64,000 bases of DNA, from contig CALBTB010000006.1 in the NCBI GenBank assembly GCA_937967995.1, forward strand, positions 186,001 to 250,000. Direction: 5' to 3'. Below the pieces are notes generated by a model. It saw nothing but the letters and a program-made list of their open reading frames with translations. It ran no database searches and had not been told where the DNA came from. Position numbers and translations under genes: made by a program. The stretch is from an uncultured Gammaproteobacteria bacterium. GTDB lineage: Bacteria; Pseudomonadota; Gammaproteobacteria; UBA6429; Thiohalophilaceae. How positions within the stretch are numbered: position 1 is the stretch's first letter; every line of letters starts with the position of its first letter. This document shows positions 56,326-64,000 of the stretch, piece after piece.

Positions 56326-56823
56326 ATGGCGATACCGACTGATAAAGACCTGCAATTACTCGCCGCGCGGGTGGGCGATGTCCTGCATGGTCAGCATTTG
56401 TCGCTGGTGACAGCGGAATCCTGTACCGGTGGCTGGGTGGGTAAAATCCTGACCGACATCAGTGGCAGTTCAAGCTGGTACGACCGGGGTTTTATCACCT
56501 ACACCAATCAATCCAAGACAGATCTGCTCAATGTACCTGCAGCGCTTATCGAACAACACGGTGCCGTGAGTGAAGCGGTGGTTAAGGCCATGGTTGAGGG
56601 AGCGTTACATCACAGTCATGCCAATATCGCCCTGTCGATAACGGGTATCGCCGGGCCTGCTGGCGGGTCAAAGGCGAAACCGGTTGGGCTGGTCTGGTTT
56701 GGCTGGGCTGATGATCATCAAATCAGCACCGAGTCCCGGCAGTTTGATGGCAATCGTGAAGCCGTACGGCGCCAGGCCTGTGCGTTCAGCCTGCACGGTG
56801 TATTGAATTTGCTGAATGCCTGA
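56326..56823 (+). CDS. pncC: Nicotinamide-nucleotide amidase PncC (CinA C-terminal domain)
   Basis: A 165-residue enzyme that deamidates NMN back to nicotinate mononucleotide in the NAD salvage cycle. The fold signature TAESCTGGWVGKILTDISGSSSWYDRGFITY is near residue 25, and SITGIAGPAGGSKAKPVGLVW near 105. It is a stand-alone C-terminal CinA domain without the N-terminal domain. It overlaps thpR by eight bases. In many bacteria this gene precedes recA, as it does here at a distance. Confidence 0.95.
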   Translation: MAIPTDKDLQLLAARVGDVLHGQHLSLVTAESCTGGWVGKILTDISGSSSWYDRGFITYTNQSKTDLLNVPAALIEQHGAVSEAVVKAMVEGALHHSHANIALSITGIAGPAGGSKAKPVGLVWFGWADDHQISTESRQFDGNREAVRRQACAFSLHGVLNLLNA

Positions 56824-57364
56824 CGACAAAGCAGCCCAGCGAACGCGTCGAATATTCCTGGCCCTGTGGCCGAACGATACGGTGCGTGATCAGCTCGAGC
56901 AGCAGCTCTCACCCCTGTATAAAAAAAAGGGACCACGCCGTGTACCGCGCCGCAACTGGCATATCACACTGGCATTCCTCGGTAATGTTTCGCAACAGGT
57001 TTATGATTGTGCGATGCAACAGGCCGGACAGATTCGCGCTGAGCCATTTGCGCTGACCTTATCGACACTGGGTTACTGGTCACGGCCTCGGGTGGTCTGG
57101 GTGGGAACCGATGCCACGCCCGGTGCGCTGATTCAACTGGTGCAGGACCTGAATCGGGCATTGCATCCCTGCGGTTATCAGCCGGAGCATGTGGATTATG
57201 TGCCGCACCTGACCATACTGCGCAAGGCAACACAGGCGCCGACATTAAAAACAATCAGTCCGGTTCGCTGGCAGGTGAATGATTTTGTGCTGGTCGAGTC
57301 TGTTACCAGCCAGCGTGGCAGCGAGTACCAGGTTGTGCAGCGCTGGTCACTACAGAATCACTGA
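56816..57364 (+). CDS. thpR: RNA 2',3'-cyclic phosphodiesterase ThpR
   Basis: A 2H phosphoesterase that opens 2',3'-cyclic phosphates of RNA. The two catalytic HxT motifs are HIT at 49-51 (NWHITLAFLG) and HLT at 131-133 (YVPHLTILRK). At 182 residues the length is normal. It overlaps the pncC 3' end by eight bases and the convergent WYL-regulator gene by seven. Confidence 0.94.
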   Translation: MPDDKAAQRTRRIFLALWPNDTVRDQLEQQLSPLYKKKGPRRVPRRNWHITLAFLGNVSQQVYDCAMQQAGQIRAEPFALTLSTLGYWSRPRVVWVGTDATPGALIQLVQDLNRALHPCGYQPEHVDYVPHLTILRKATQAPTLKTISPVRWQVNDFVLVESVTSQRGSEYQVVQRWSLQNH

Positions 57365-58248
57365 AAGGCCCAGCCGGCAAACGGTTCGATTTCATCGCGA
57401 TTCACCAGTGCCAGTTGATAGGCATGCGGATTTAAAGAGTGGTCGCGTGTGGTGTCCACCATCATGCGTTGCAGCACATAGCCAATCAGGGCACGACGCA
57501 CCGGAATTTCGATGACACCATCCGGTGCTGCGTAGTCCAGTACCAGGCTGTCACGACGTGGCGCATCCAGCCCGGGATGCGGGCAGAGTTTGAGCGTCAC
57601 CTGTTCCATCCAGTCGTCGTCGTATTGCATGCTCGATTCCGCCAGTTCATCCAGGCATTGCGCCGCTGTAAAACGCGACAGGACGTAGTCGCGAAAATCG
57701 TAGTGTTCTTCGTTATAGGCCCGCACATGCCAGCGTAAGCCGCTATTCACCAGGGAATGTGGTTCCAGAATGCGCTGTCGCGTGGGTTCCTGCGGAGTGA
57801 GTGACCGGTAACTGACCAGCAGTCGGTGATGGCGGCGAATGGCACGTGTTATCTGGGACACGATGGCCTTCTCCGGCAGCCGTACCGGTAGCGGCAGTTC
57901 TTCCATGGTCAGGCCGTAAACCGGTTCTTCGCCATAGGGGCCACCGGCCACGGCCAGGTTGCGCGCCATCATGGGCAGGATCCGGGCGGGGGATAGATCA
58001 GCGAACTGTTCCGCAAAGTCCTGTGCCGGCACAAAGCCAAACACGCTGTGCTGATACTGGAGATTGCCCGGGACCAGGTCATTGTAGAGCTTGAGGTCCT
58101 TGGTGGCGGCGGCATCGGATAGGCCAAAGGCTTCAGCGACATCGGATCGGCTCACAATGCCGGTGTAATAGGCCATGATTTCGATGTATTCCAGACGCTG
58201 CCGGGTCGCCCATTTGACGTCCAGCTTCATTCTTGTTTTACCCACCAC
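57358..58248 (-). CDS. WYL-domain transcriptional regulator
   Basis: A 296-residue DNA-binding regulator. An N-terminal helix-turn-helix region (about 10-65, with TGIVSRSDVAEAFGLSDAAATKDLKLYN) is followed by a WYL-type domain (about 130-290; the segment GLRWHVRAYNEEHYDFRDYVLSRF stands for the WYL box, which reads WHV here). Known WYL regulators include PafBC and DriD, which respond to single-stranded DNA or DNA damage. The gene is divergent from recA across 166 bases, so a role in recA control is a reasonable inference. Confidence 0.88.
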   Translation of the reverse strand: MVGKTRMKLDVKWATRQRLEYIEIMAYYTGIVSRSDVAEAFGLSDAAATKDLKLYNDLVPGNLQYQHSVFGFVPAQDFAEQFADLSPARILPMMARNLAVAGGPYGEEPVYGLTMEELPLPVRLPEKAIVSQITRAIRRHHRLLVSYRSLTPQEPTRQRILEPHSLVNSGLRWHVRAYNEEHYDFRDYVLSRFTAAQCLDELAESSMQYDDDWMEQVTLKLCPHPGLDAPRRDSLVLDYAAPDGVIEIPVRRALIGYVLQRMMVDTTRDHSLNPHAYQLALVNRDEIEPFAGWAFQ

Positions 58249-58328
58249 AAACTAACCCCTTGATAGTTCAGTAGATTATAGGTCGGAGAGCGCAGGACCT
58301 CAATAATATCTATCAGGTAATATAAAAT

Positions 58329-58376
58329 ACATAGGTGGTAAAAAATATTGACATAGGGGAATGTATTCGCTAGAGT
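58329..58376 (+). promoter_or_regulatory. recA promoter with ACATAGG direct repeats
   Basis: TTGACA (58348-58353), a perfect -35, is 17 bases from TAGAGT (58371-58376). ACATAGG occurs at 58329-58335 and 58351-58357, the second covering the -35; the two copies are 22 bases apart, two helical turns. No CTG-N10-CAG LexA box is found between 58262 and the recA start. AGAGGAAG precedes the ATG. Confidence 0.6.
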
Positions 58377-58414
58377 TCGTCCATCGGAGCAAAAAAACAA
58401 AGAGGAAGCACGTT

Positions 58415-59485
58415 ATGGCAACCGGAAATGACGACAAGAAAAAGGCGCTCAGTGCCGCACTGGGTCAGATAGAAAAGCAATTTGGTAAGGGCTCGGTAAT
58501 GCGCATGGGCGACAACGAGGCGCCGCGCGATATCGAGGCGATCTCGACCGGCTCGCTGGGGCTGGACGTGGCGCTGGGAATTGGCGGTTTGCCCAAGGGC
58601 CGCGTGGTCGAAATTTACGGACCGGAATCGTCCGGTAAAACAACGCTGACCCTGCAGGTGATTGCCGAATGCCAGAAGGCCGGGGGCACCGCCGCCTTTA
58701 TCGATGCGGAACATGCCCTGGACCCGCAATACGCCGAAAAGCTGGGCGTCAACGTGGATGACCTGCTGGTCTCGCAACCGGACACTGGTGAACAGGCCCT
58801 GGAAATCACCGATATGCTGGTCCGCTCCAGTGCCGTGGACGTGGTGGTGGTCGACTCGGTGGCGGCCCTGACTCCCAAGGCGGAAATCGAAGGCGACATG
58901 GGTGATTCACACATGGGTCTGCAGGCGCGCCTGATGTCACAGGCCCTGCGTAAACTGACCGCCAATATCAAACGTTCCAACACGCTGGTGATTTTCATCA
59001 ACCAGATTCGTATGAAGATCGGTGTGATGTTCGGTAACCCTGAAACCACCACCGGTGGTAATGCGCTGAAGTTCTATTCATCAGTGCGTCTGGATATTCG
59101 TCGAATCGGTGCCATCAAGCGTGGCGATGAAGTCGTGGGTAATGAAACCCGGGTCAAGGTGGTCAAGAACAAGGTCGCACCGCCGTTCAAGCAGGCCGAA
59201 TTCGATATTCTTTATAATGAAGGCATTTCACGTCAGGGTGAGATCATTGATGTCGGTGTGAAAATGGACATCATTGATAAAGCCGGTGCCTGGTACAGCT
59301 ACAATGGCGACCGCATCGGACAGGGTAAGGATAACGTGCGCAATTTCCTGAAAGAGAACCCGGAGATGGCTGCCGAGATCGAGGCACGTATTCGGGCCGA
59401 GTTGTTACCGCAAACAGCCAATAACGTCGTTCCCATCGACAAGTCACTGGAAGACGAAGCGGCTGATGAGGCAGCTGAAGCCTGA
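58415..59485 (+). CDS. recA: Recombinase RecA
   Basis: Strand-exchange ATPase and SOS co-protease. The 356-residue protein starts at [20 protein letters not shown] (ATG behind AGAGGAAG; in-frame upstream codons overlap the promoter). Walker A GPESSGKT is at 69-76, the DNA-binding loop L2 region has [17 protein letters not shown], and [13 protein letters not shown] precedes it. No intein is present. recX overlaps its stop by one base. Confidence 0.98.
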   Translation: MATGNDDKKKALSAALGQIEKQFGKGSVMRMGDNEAPRDIEAISTGSLGLDVALGIGGLPKGRVVEIYGPESSGKTTLTLQVIAECQKAGGTAAFIDAEHALDPQYAEKLGVNVDDLLVSQPDTGEQALEITDMLVRSSAVDVVVVDSVAALTPKAEIEGDMGDSHMGLQARLMSQALRKLTANIKRSNTLVIFINQIRMKIGVMFGNPETTTGGNALKFYSSVRLDIRRIGAIKRGDEVVGNETRVKVVKNKVAPPFKQAEFDILYNEGISRQGEIIDVGVKMDIIDKAGAWYSYNGDRIGQGKDNVRNFLKENPEMAAEIEARIRAELLPQTANNVVPIDKSLEDEAADEAAEA

Positions 59486-59943
59486 TGAATGAGGCGCTGA
59501 AAGACGTGCTGGCGGGCGCCATGCGATTGCTGGCGACCCGCGAGCACAGCCAGCAGGAACTGCGTCGCAAGTTGCGGCAAAAAGGCCACGCTGACGATCT
59601 TGTCGAAGAGGCGATCGCGCAACTGGCGGTGCAAAACCTGCAAAGTGAAACCCGTTTTGTTGAGAACTTTATCAATAGTCATCGTGAGCGGGGGCAGGGA
59701 CCGCAACGTATTCGACGCGAGCTACAGCAACACAACATCGATGCAACACTGATCGATGATTATCTTGATGCCAACAACACGGCATGGCTGGAAAAAGCCA
59801 TGCAGGTGCGTCAAAAAAAATTCGGTGATGAAATACCGGATGAACTGAAGGAACGCCTGCGCCAGGTACGTTTTCTCGAATATCGTGGTTTTACCCATGA
59901 ACAGATAAATCGCGTACTTTGTGAAACAGATTTCATCGACTAG
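59485..59943 (+). CDS. recX: Recombination regulator RecX
   Basis: A 152-residue three-helix-repeat protein that caps RecA filaments. REHSQQELRRKLRQKGHADDLVEEAIAQL and the following ERGQGPQRIRRELQQHNID are typical of the family, as is the closing EYRGFTHEQINRVL. The ATG shares the recA stop (TGATGA), so both are translated from one message. Confidence 0.95.
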   Translation: MNEALKDVLAGAMRLLATREHSQQELRRKLRQKGHADDLVEEAIAQLAVQNLQSETRFVENFINSHRERGQGPQRIRRELQQHNIDATLIDDYLDANNTAWLEKAMQVRQKKFGDEIPDELKERLRQVRFLEYRGFTHEQINRVLCETDFID

Positions 59944-59978
59944 CAACCATAAACACACATCATTAAATATTCATCACC

Positions 59979-60099
59979 TGACAGTCTCTGACATTCCTGC
60001 TCAACCCCTGAGCAATATCGCTTTTTCTTTAGTAATAACAATCACAAATGACACTATCTGACATTTGAAATCTTATTTCCCCGCATCGTTTGGTATATA
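59979..60099 (+). promoter_or_regulatory. Paired TGACA repeats and extended -10 promoter
   Basis: Two 17-base direct repeats, 59979-59995 and 60049-60065, are identical at 15 positions. Each holds TGACA twice, ten bases apart (TGACAGTCTCTGACATT and TGACACTATCTGACATT). They precede an extended -10, TGG-TATATA (60091-60099), that lacks a good -35. The nearer pair would lie at about -57 to -41, where activators bind. Confidence 0.5.
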
Positions 60100-60134
60100 A
60101 AACGCCTGTCAAAAAAATTCAGGAGGGGTACAAC

Positions 60135-60539
60135 ATGAAAAACACGATCATTGTTTCTGTCTTCGCAGGTCTGTTGGTACTGAGTGGAACGACGCTGGCC
60201 GATTCAAGCTGCCAGAGTGCAAACAAGACGCAGTGTAAAGCGGATGACAATTGCACCTGGGTGGAAGGTTATCGCAAGAGCGACGGAGCCAAAGTAAAAG
60301 GCTATTGTCGTGCCAAGGGTAAACGCGCCGAAAAGAAAGGCGGCAAGAGCGACGAAAAGAAAGCCAAAGACGATAAAGACGGCAAGAAAAAGGATAAGAA
60401 AGACAAGAAGGACAAAAAGTCCAAAGACGACAAAGACAAGAAATCCAAAAAAGACAAGGACAGCAAAAAAGACAAGAAAGACGAAAAGGACAAGAAGTCC
60501 AAAAAAGACAAGGATGACAAGAAAGACGACAAGGACTGA
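60135..60539 (+). CDS. Secreted Cys-containing protein with long Lys/Asp tail
   Basis: A 134-residue exported protein of unknown function. The start ATG at 60135 follows AGGAGGGG by eight bases and gives a signal peptide ending near TTLADS. The short folded part has four cysteines (26, 34, 40 and 58) in the pattern C-x7-C-x5-C-x17-C with a CTWVEGY segment, likely two disulfides. Residues 60-134 are almost wholly Lys, Asp and Ser in KDKK/SKKDKD repeats, a highly charged, probably disordered tail that could bind metal ions or nucleic acid. It precedes an OmpA-like gene. The family is not recognised. Confidence 0.8.
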   Translation: MKNTIIVSVFAGLLVLSGTTLADSSCQSANKTQCKADDNCTWVEGYRKSDGAKVKGYCRAKGKRAEKKGGKSDEKKAKDDKDGKKKDKKDKKDKKSKDDKDKKSKKDKDSKKDKKDEKDKKSKKDKDDKKDDKD

Positions 60540-60581
60540 GACACGAATAAATTAACTTTGTAATTAACGGGAGTGAATCTG

Positions 60582-61628
60582 ATGAAAACTTTAAAGAAAA
60601 TGCAAATCGCCACTGCAGTATCAATGGGCCTGATGGGTACCCATGTACTGGCTAACGATGGCGAGTGGTATGTTGCACCAGGTATCAACTACATCATCAC
60701 CGATAGCGATCGAAACGCGGATGATGAACTTGGTCTGGTACTGAGTGTTGGCAAACAGTTGAATCAACGCTGGAATATCGAAGGCAGCTTCGTCATGGAC
60801 AAGCTTGATTTTTCCAATGGCAGTAATGAGTTTGACCAGAAAGGTATCATTGTCGATGGCCTGTACTACTTCAATCGTGATACCAGCCGTTTTGCACCTT
60901 ATGCGGTCATTGGCGGCGGTCTGTTACGGACGGATGCCGGTTCCGGCAGTAGCACCAACCTGGCGTTAAATGTCGGGCTGGGTGCTGAGAAGCGTCTGAG
61001 CGACAACGGAATGGGTCTGCGCGGCGATATTCGTTATCGCCTGGATGATGATGACGAGAGTATCGCCGGACAGAGCCGTTTTGGTGACTGGCTGGTTGGT
61101 GTCTCGTTAAAGATTCCGTTTGGTGGTAAGACCGCAAAACCTGCGGCAGTGGCTACTGCTGCCCCTGTGGTTGCCAAAAAAGCACCTTCCAAACCTGCTG
61201 TAATGGACAGTGATGGTGATGGTGTGATCGATTCACGGGATCGTTGTCCGGGTACAGCCAAAGGCATTACAGTCGATCCGAACGGTTGTGAAGTGATTGT
61301 CCTCAAGGGTGTGAATTTCAAAACCAATTCGGCCAAGCTGACCGCATCATCAACGGCTATTCTTGATTCCGCTGCTGTGGCATTGAAAAAACGCGGTGAC
61401 ATCAAGGTGGAAGTGGCTGGACATACTGACTCACAGGGTGCAGCGGCATACAACCGTCAACTGTCGGGACAACGGGCCAATACAGTCCGTGCTTACCTGA
61501 TCAGCAAGGGTGTAAAGGCAGAAAACCTGAGTGCACGTGGTTACGGCGAGGATGAACCGGTCGCCAGTAACGACACTGCCGCAGGTCGCGCTGCGAATCG
61601 CCGTGTTGAGTTACGTATTCAGCAATAG
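60582..61628 (+). CDS. OmpA-family outer-membrane protein
   Basis: A 348-residue outer-membrane protein. The ATG at 60582 is preceded by GGGAG and gives a signal peptide MKTLKKMQIATAVSMGLMGT. An OmpA-like eight-stranded barrel (about 25-185) is followed by an Ala/Lys-rich linker, one calcium-type segment DSDGDGVIDSRDRCPGTAKG (about 205-225), and the peptidoglycan-binding OmpA domain (about 240-348, with VAGHTDSQGAAAYNRQLSGQR and NRRVELRI). It tethers the outer membrane to the wall. It follows the Lys/Asp-rich gene by 42 bases. Confidence 0.93.
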   Translation: MKTLKKMQIATAVSMGLMGTHVLANDGEWYVAPGINYIITDSDRNADDELGLVLSVGKQLNQRWNIEGSFVMDKLDFSNGSNEFDQKGIIVDGLYYFNRDTSRFAPYAVIGGGLLRTDAGSGSSTNLALNVGLGAEKRLSDNGMGLRGDIRYRLDDDDESIAGQSRFGDWLVGVSLKIPFGGKTAKPAAVATAAPVVAKKAPSKPAVMDSDGDGVIDSRDRCPGTAKGITVDPNGCEVIVLKGVNFKTNSAKLTASSTAILDSAAVALKKRGDIKVEVAGHTDSQGAAAYNRQLSGQRANTVRAYLISKGVKAENLSARGYGEDEPVASNDTAAGRAANRRVELRIQQ

Positions 61629-61644
61629 GCACTAAAAATGGGCA

Positions 61645-61684
61645 AATTCCGGGGCAGTGTCACATTAAGAACTGCTCCGGAATT
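61645..61684 (+). terminator. Stem-loop after the OmpA-like gene
   Basis: AATTCCGGGGCAGT (61645-61658) pairs with ACTGCTCCGGAATT (61671-61684) with one mismatch around a 12-base loop. There is no T-run, so it may end transcription poorly or act as an mRNA stabiliser. Confidence 0.45.
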
Positions 61685-61725
61685 GTCATCAACTGGGTGT
61701 ATCACTATACTGTACTGAAAGTACA
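61683..61725 (+). promoter_or_regulatory. Promoter and palindromic operator of the response-regulator gene
   Basis: TTGTCA (61683-61688) and TATACT (61706-61711) are exactly 17 bases apart, a good sigma-70 promoter. TGTACT (61711-61716) and AGTACA (61720-61725) form a perfect palindrome across the start site, with a three-base centre, where a repressor would sit. Confidence 0.55.
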
Positions 61726-61748
61726 AAATGGAAATTGGGGTGTGAATT

Positions 61749-62441
61749 TTGCGTATCGCGATTCTCGAGGATGATGTGGCAGTGAGCCAGCTTTATGAAC
61801 ACTGGCTCGATGAAGAAGGTCACAATTGCAAGTTCTACCAGACAGGCAAGGATTTCATCAAAGCGCTGGGTCGGGAAAGTTTTGACCTTGCGATCCTGGA
61901 TTGGGAATTGCCTGATCTTTCCGGTGCGGAAGTACTGTTACAGATGCGTAAACAGCTCGACTGGCCTATGCCTGTTTTGTTTGCCACTAACAGGGATGAA
62001 GAGAGTGACATTGTGTATGCATTACGCGCAGGCGCTGATGATTACATGGTCAAACCGGTTAAACGAAACGAGATGCTGGCAAGACTGACAGCATTAGGCA
62101 GACGTTTCGGTAACCTGGAAACGGATCAAACCCGGGTGAATACGGAACCCTATAAAATGGATTCCGTTGAATTACAGGTAAACTTTGACAACGAATCCAT
62201 TCAACTCACTCGCAAAGAATTCGATCTGGCCCTGTTTCTGTTTCGTAACCCGGGCCGATTATTGAGTCGTGGCCATATCATGGAAAGTGTCTGGGGTCAG
62301 AACGCGGAACTCAATACTCGTACCGTCGATACACATGTCAGCGCTATTAGACAGAAAATGAAAATTGCACCTGAGCGCGGTTGGCGTCTGGTTTCCATTT
62401 ACGGTTACGGATATCGCCTCGAGCAGGTCAATCAGGCCTGA
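61749..62441 (+). CDS. OmpR/PhoB-type response regulator
   Basis: A 230-residue two-component regulator. The TTG start follows GGGG and gives MRIAILEDDVAVS. The receiver domain has D8, D9 and the phospho-acceptor D51 (LAILDWELPD), T80 and K102. The winged-helix DNA-binding domain (about 130-230) has LTRKEFDLALFLFRNPGRLLSRGHIMESVWG and GYGYRLEQ. No histidine kinase gene adjoins it within the window. It stands directly before the FecR-like and CHASE2-type genes, a grouping that suggests one signalling unit. Confidence 0.93.
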   Translation: MRIAILEDDVAVSQLYEHWLDEEGHNCKFYQTGKDFIKALGRESFDLAILDWELPDLSGAEVLLQMRKQLDWPMPVLFATNRDEESDIVYALRAGADDYMVKPVKRNEMLARLTALGRRFGNLETDQTRVNTEPYKMDSVELQVNFDNESIQLTRKEFDLALFLFRNPGRLLSRGHIMESVWGQNAELNTRTVDTHVSAIRQKMKIAPERGWRLVSIYGYGYRLEQVNQA

Positions 62442-62475
62442 AGGCTTGATAATAAATAGCTAATGGGGCGGGAAC

Positions 62476-63831
62476 ATGAAAATAAAATCCGGATTTATTC
62501 TGGTTGGTACGCTGCTGGTTCTGTTCTTGAGTGGACCAGTCATGGCGCGGGACTGGATTTATACAACACGTCCCGGTGATACGCTCTGGGATATCAGTAA
62601 AACACATCTCAAATCGGTCAATTACTGGAAACGACTCAAGGAATACAACCGAGTCAATTTACCCACTTATCTGCGACCCGGTATAAGACTTCGTATCCCG
62701 GTTGCCTGGCTTAAATATCCGCCCGAAGCGGTGGACGTAATTTTCGTTAATGGTGATGTCAGCGTGATCAGGGCAGATGGCACCAGCCAGGGATTGAAAG
62801 CCGGTGACGAATTACTGGTTGGCGATACGGTTCAAAGTCAGGACGGAAATGCCAGTCTGCGCTTTGCAGATGGTTCGACATTGCTCCTGCAATCTGGTAC
62901 TACCATCATTTTTGACTCGCTCAGTGCGTATAAACGCACCGGTATGGTGGATACGCGGTTACGTCTGCAACGTGGCAGGATTGAGACGCGAGTCATTCCA
63001 CTGGAAAAATCCGGCTCACGCTATGAAATTATCACACCGGCTGCGGTTGCTGCTGTGCGGGGAACCCAGTACCGCGTCAATGCAGACGCCGAAACGAACC
63101 TGATGCGTGCCGAGGTGCTGGAAGGCCGGGTTGATGTAGCGAATGAAAAGGCCAGTGAATCGGTCAAAGAACGTTACGGTACTCTGACGGAAGCAGGCAA
63201 AAAGCCCAAGCCCCCGGTGAAACTCCTGGACCCGCCACAGCTTGATGATCTGTCTGCAACCATTCGTAAATTCCCGACACAGATTCAATGGCAGGCGTTG
63301 GCAAGGGCGAAGGCTTATCGTGTTCTGGTTGTTGCTGATACCGAAAAACAGGAGCAGGTTTACACTGCCCTGGTCGATGATACCCGTTTGAATTTAGTTA
63401 GCCTGGCTGATGGGACGTACATAATAAAAGTACGTGGTATTGATGAACTGGGTCTGGAAGGGATTAATGCCACCGCCAGGATGACCGTCGATACGCGACT
63501 GGGACCGTCGCTGTTGTCGCCAGAGATACACGAGCCCGTCATAACGGACAGGCAAATCTCGTTTGCCTGGAAGCCGTTGCAACAGGCCCAGGTGTATCAT
63601 GTTCAGATAGCCGGTGACGAGGCATTCACTGACTTGCTGCTTGACGAGCAGACTCAGGAAACAACCGCAGTGATTGATCTGGAAAACGAGCGCGATACCT
63701 ACTATTTTCGAATTCGAGCGGAATCGGAATTGCATGAACAAGGTGAGTTCAGTCCTGTCGTAACAGCACAGCCGGAAAGCCATGGTATCCTGTATTTTTT
63801 CGGTGCGCTTTTGGTGATACTTGCCCTGTAA
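62476..63831 (+). CDS. LysM- and FecR-domain envelope protein
   Basis: A 451-residue exported protein. A signal peptide (1-24) is followed by a LysM domain (about 27-76, YTTRPGDTLWDISKTHLKSV), which binds peptidoglycan, and a FecR domain (about 100-205, with LLVGDTVQSQDGNASLRFADGST and ITPAAVAAVRGTQYRV). The rest (about 255-430) resembles two fibronectin-like beta repeats (for example IQWQALARAKAYRVLVVADT and FAWKPLQQAQVYHVQIAGDE). It ends in a membrane segment ILYFFGALLVILAL. FecR/CHASE2 neighbours occur elsewhere in bacterial signalling. Its signal is unknown. Confidence 0.88.
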   Translation: MKIKSGFILVGTLLVLFLSGPVMARDWIYTTRPGDTLWDISKTHLKSVNYWKRLKEYNRVNLPTYLRPGIRLRIPVAWLKYPPEAVDVIFVNGDVSVIRADGTSQGLKAGDELLVGDTVQSQDGNASLRFADGSTLLLQSGTTIIFDSLSAYKRTGMVDTRLRLQRGRIETRVIPLEKSGSRYEIITPAAVAAVRGTQYRVNADAETNLMRAEVLEGRVDVANEKASESVKERYGTLTEAGKKPKPPVKLLDPPQLDDLSATIRKFPTQIQWQALARAKAYRVLVVADTEKQEQVYTALVDDTRLNLVSLADGTYIIKVRGIDELGLEGINATARMTVDTRLGPSLLSPEIHEPVITDRQISFAWKPLQQAQVYHVQIAGDEAFTDLLLDEQTQETTAVIDLENERDTYYFRIRAESELHEQGEFSPVVTAQPESHGILYFFGALLVILAL

Positions 63832-63847
63832 TTAAAAGAATGTATTC

Positions 63848-64000
63848 ATGGCGGCAACCAGACACGCAAGTCTTACAGAAATCATCAAGTTTGCCCTGTG
63901 GCTGGTTGTCATCTGTGTCAGCCTGATTGCCAGTGATCTGTTCTGGCGTTGGGATCAGTTAGTTTATGATGCACAACAACGCTTATTCACACGCTCACCC
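63848..64000 (+). CDS. CHASE2-type sensor protein, 5' part only
   Basis: The first 51 codons of a gene cut by the window end. The translation starts MAATRHASLTEIIKFALWLV, with a membrane segment (about 13-32), and continues with SDLFWRWDQLVYDAQQRLFTRSP, the conserved opening of CHASE2 extracellular sensor domains. The output domain (histidine kinase, adenylate or guanylate cyclase) lies outside. It begins 16 bases after the FecR-like gene, so both are surely one operon. Confidence 0.65.
   Translation, partial: MAATRHASLTEIIKFALWLVVICVSLIASDLFWRWDQLVYDAQQRLFTRSP

Overview
The window is chromosomal DNA of a gammaproteobacterium outside the enterics. The main evidence is gene order: queG, nnr, tsaE, amiB, mutL, miaA, hfq, hflX, hflK, hflC, a DUF2065 gene, purA, rnr, rlmB, rpsF-rpsR-rplI, dnaB and alr stand in the order known from Gammaproteobacteria. 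The hflC-hisZ-purA arrangement and the addB/addA pair point to a Pseudomonas- or Chromatiales-like lineage rather than Enterobacterales. I cannot name the species. No prophage, insertion sequence, integrase of a mobile element or CRISPR array was seen.

Layout. 1-2.8 kb: a thioredoxin-like gene and a molybdenum cofactor operon (moeA-mobB-mobA, minus strand). 2.9-16.8 kb: the conserved queG/nnr to purA block. 16.9-19.5 kb: an AT-richer two-gene unit (AlgI-type acyltransferase plus SGNH partner) ending at a tRNA-Leu gene. 19.7-27.2 kb: rnr, rlmB, a 574-base palindrome-rich gap, the S6/S18/L9 operon, dnaB and alr. 27.3-34.2 kb: a lipoprotein, a TerC-like membrane protein, radA, PilZ and FHA proteins, a CorB-like protein and a CcsA-like protein. 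34.5-38.9 kb: a metallo-beta-lactamase-fold gene, ffh and the rpsP-rimM-trmD-rplS operon, the last interrupted by a second palindromic element. 39-45.2 kb: a TPR protein, an OPT transporter, a lipoprotein, ogt, xerD and dsbC packed as one likely operon. 45.2-56.3 kb: a thioredoxin-TPR chaperone, addA, addB, ferredoxin and mutS on the minus strand, then small PilZ and unknown genes. 56.3-59.9 kb: pncC, thpR, a WYL regulator, recA and recX. 60.1-64 kb: a Lys/Asp-rich secreted protein, an OmpA-like protein, and a response regulator/FecR-LysM/CHASE2 set cut by the window end.

The most notable items are in non-coding DNA. Between addB and addA, on the plus strand, lies what looks like a CsrB/RsmZ-family regulatory RNA: nine GGA motifs, three of them CAGGATG at hairpin tips, then a textbook terminator. 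The recA promoter has no LexA-type box; instead two ACATAGG direct repeats 22 bases apart stand beside a divergent WYL-regulator gene. Composite palindromes with recurring ATCCCT and GTCCAT hairpin loops lie just upstream of two ribosomal-protein transcription units. Paired TGACA repeats precede the Lys/Asp-rich protein gene, and two DnaA-box-like sites precede dnaB.

Together the genes cover translation and tRNA modification (queG, tsaE, miaA, trmD, rimM, ribosomal proteins), replication, repair and recombination (mutL, mutS, dnaB, radA, addAB, recA, recX, xerD, ogt), envelope and redox quality control (amiB, hflKC, dsbC, Trx-TPR), and second-messenger or surface signalling (two PilZ proteins, FHA, FecR/CHASE2). 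All functions are read from motifs and gene order; no database search was run.
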